64,000 bases of DNA from Desulfosporosinus sp. HMP52 (GTDB lineage Bacteria > Bacillota > Desulfitobacteriia > Desulfitobacteriales > Desulfitobacteriaceae): assembly GCF_000765145.1 (NCBI RefSeq), contig NZ_JMGA01000009.1, forward strand, positions 49,171-113,170. The letters are read 5' to 3'. Position numbers and translations under genes: made by a program. Below, one piece after another: positions 63,520 through 64,000 of this stretch. The notes under the pieces were generated by a model, which made no database searches, had not been told where the DNA came from, and was given only the letters and a program-made list of their open reading frames with translations. Numbering within the stretch: the stretch's first letter is position 1; the number at the start of each line of letters is the position of its first letter.

Positions 63520-64000
63520 CTAACTTATTTTTTGGATTAAGATAGAGGCATCTGCGTTGCTTACTGTTCCGCCTGCAAGAGTCTGTAGGGTAGTCGCGGC
63601 TGCACTAGTATGGTTTCTCAAGGTTAAAACATCACCAGCAGCAGCAGTAATAATTACCATACCTGGGTTCGGTTGAGTGCCTGCCCCTGAGCCGTAGGTG
63701 GCACCAGCAACAGGAACGCCATTTTGGAAGAGTGTAAACTGGTTTGGTTCAACACCTGCAACGTTGAACCATACAGAATAGGTGCCTGCAGTACCGAGGA
63801 TAATTGGAGCAGTGCCCGGTGCATGGGCAATGCTACCTACAATTACTCCGTTATCACTAAATAATACATCCGCTTCTAACGGTACGACTTGAAGGCCTAA
63901 ATTATAAATATAAGCAAATTCTGCTAACCCTGTCCCGGCAGCGCCGGTAGCACCAGTAGTACCAGTAGCACCGGCAGCGCCAGTAGCGCCAGTAGCACCA
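63520..64000 (-). CDS. Collagen-like exosporium protein (BclA type), C-terminal part; N-terminus beyond window
   Basis: Open on the - strand from the right edge to a TAG at 63520-63522, about 160 residues visible. The first 20-odd are collagen-like Gly-X-Thr/Ala triplets (GATGATGAAGATGTTGATG...), then a conserved C-terminal TNF-like domain: GLAEFAYIYNLGLQVVPLEA, IILGTAGTYSVWFNVAGVEP, FTLFQNGVPVAGATYG, ITAAAGDVLTLRNHTSAAAT, ending DASILIQKIS. This is the BclA/exosporium glycoprotein pattern. It lacks a start in the window. Trimeric filament protein of the spore surface. Confidence 0.88.
   Translation of the reverse strand, partial: GATGATGAAGATGTTGATGAAGTGLAEFAYIYNLGLQVVPLEADVLFSDNGVIVGSIAHAPGTAPIILGTAGTYSVWFNVAGVEPNQFTLFQNGVPVAGATYGSGAGTQPNPGMVIITAAAGDVLTLRNHTSAAATTLQTLAGGTVSNADASILIQKIS

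Noticed and set aside
63900..64000. Short repeats at the right edge as a tandem DNA repeat or CRISPR
   Set aside because: They are in-frame Gly-X-Thr/Ala codons of a collagen-like protein on the - strand.

Overview
The window looks like chromosome from a spore-forming, anaerobic, low-to-mid GC Firmicute of the Desulfosporosinus/Desulfitobacterium type (Peptococcaceae). I infer this from the mix of molybdenum hydroxylases, orphan sporulation-type sensor kinases, BclA-like spore-surface proteins, TTG/GTG starts behind strong AGGAGG sites, and a likely selenoprotein. No rRNA, tRNA or CRISPR array is visible.

Region 1 (1-24.2 kb) is a purine/N-heterocycle catabolism island, all on the + strand. 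It holds a cyclic amidohydrolase cut by the left edge, an IclR regulator, and three molybdenum-hydroxylase systems of different architecture. The first has a fused FAD/2Fe-2S subunit plus a Mo subunit. The second has three subunits and shares an operon with a complete branched-chain-amino-acid-type ABC importer. The third has four subunits, with the Mo subunit split in two. A purine-family riboswitch of apparent ON type precedes the third system. An AzgA/PbuG-type purine permease, an aminohydrolase (guanine-deaminase-like) and adenine deaminase complete the island. Together they can import purines, deaminate them, hydroxylate the ring and open it.

Region 2 (24.5-34 kb) holds an HD-GYP protein and, on the - strand, a thioredoxin-domain gene (SSP411/YyaL family). 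Its reading frame is interrupted by 22 nt starting with a stop codon; two decayed paralogues in this window carry a similar interruption at exactly the same codon. Small membrane proteins and gene debris follow, then an ArsR-led cluster (ArsR, a UGA-containing AhpD-like protein that is probably a selenoprotein, a zinc ribbon, a DGC protein) and a membrane diguanylate cyclase.

Region 3 (34-38 kb) has a BclA-like spore-surface protein and a DUF3231 gene broken by an ISL3-family element with clear inverted repeats and an 8-bp target duplication. Region 4 (38-58 kb) is a signalling district: a frameshifted CheB-CheR-PAS protein, five histidine kinases without adjacent regulators, a PAS-GGDEF cyclase and an XRE-PAS regulator, with hairpin terminators between many of them. 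Region 5 (58-64 kb) has HelD, cyclopropane fatty acid synthase, a PadR/DUF2812 pair and the C-terminal part of a collagen-like BclA protein running off the right edge.
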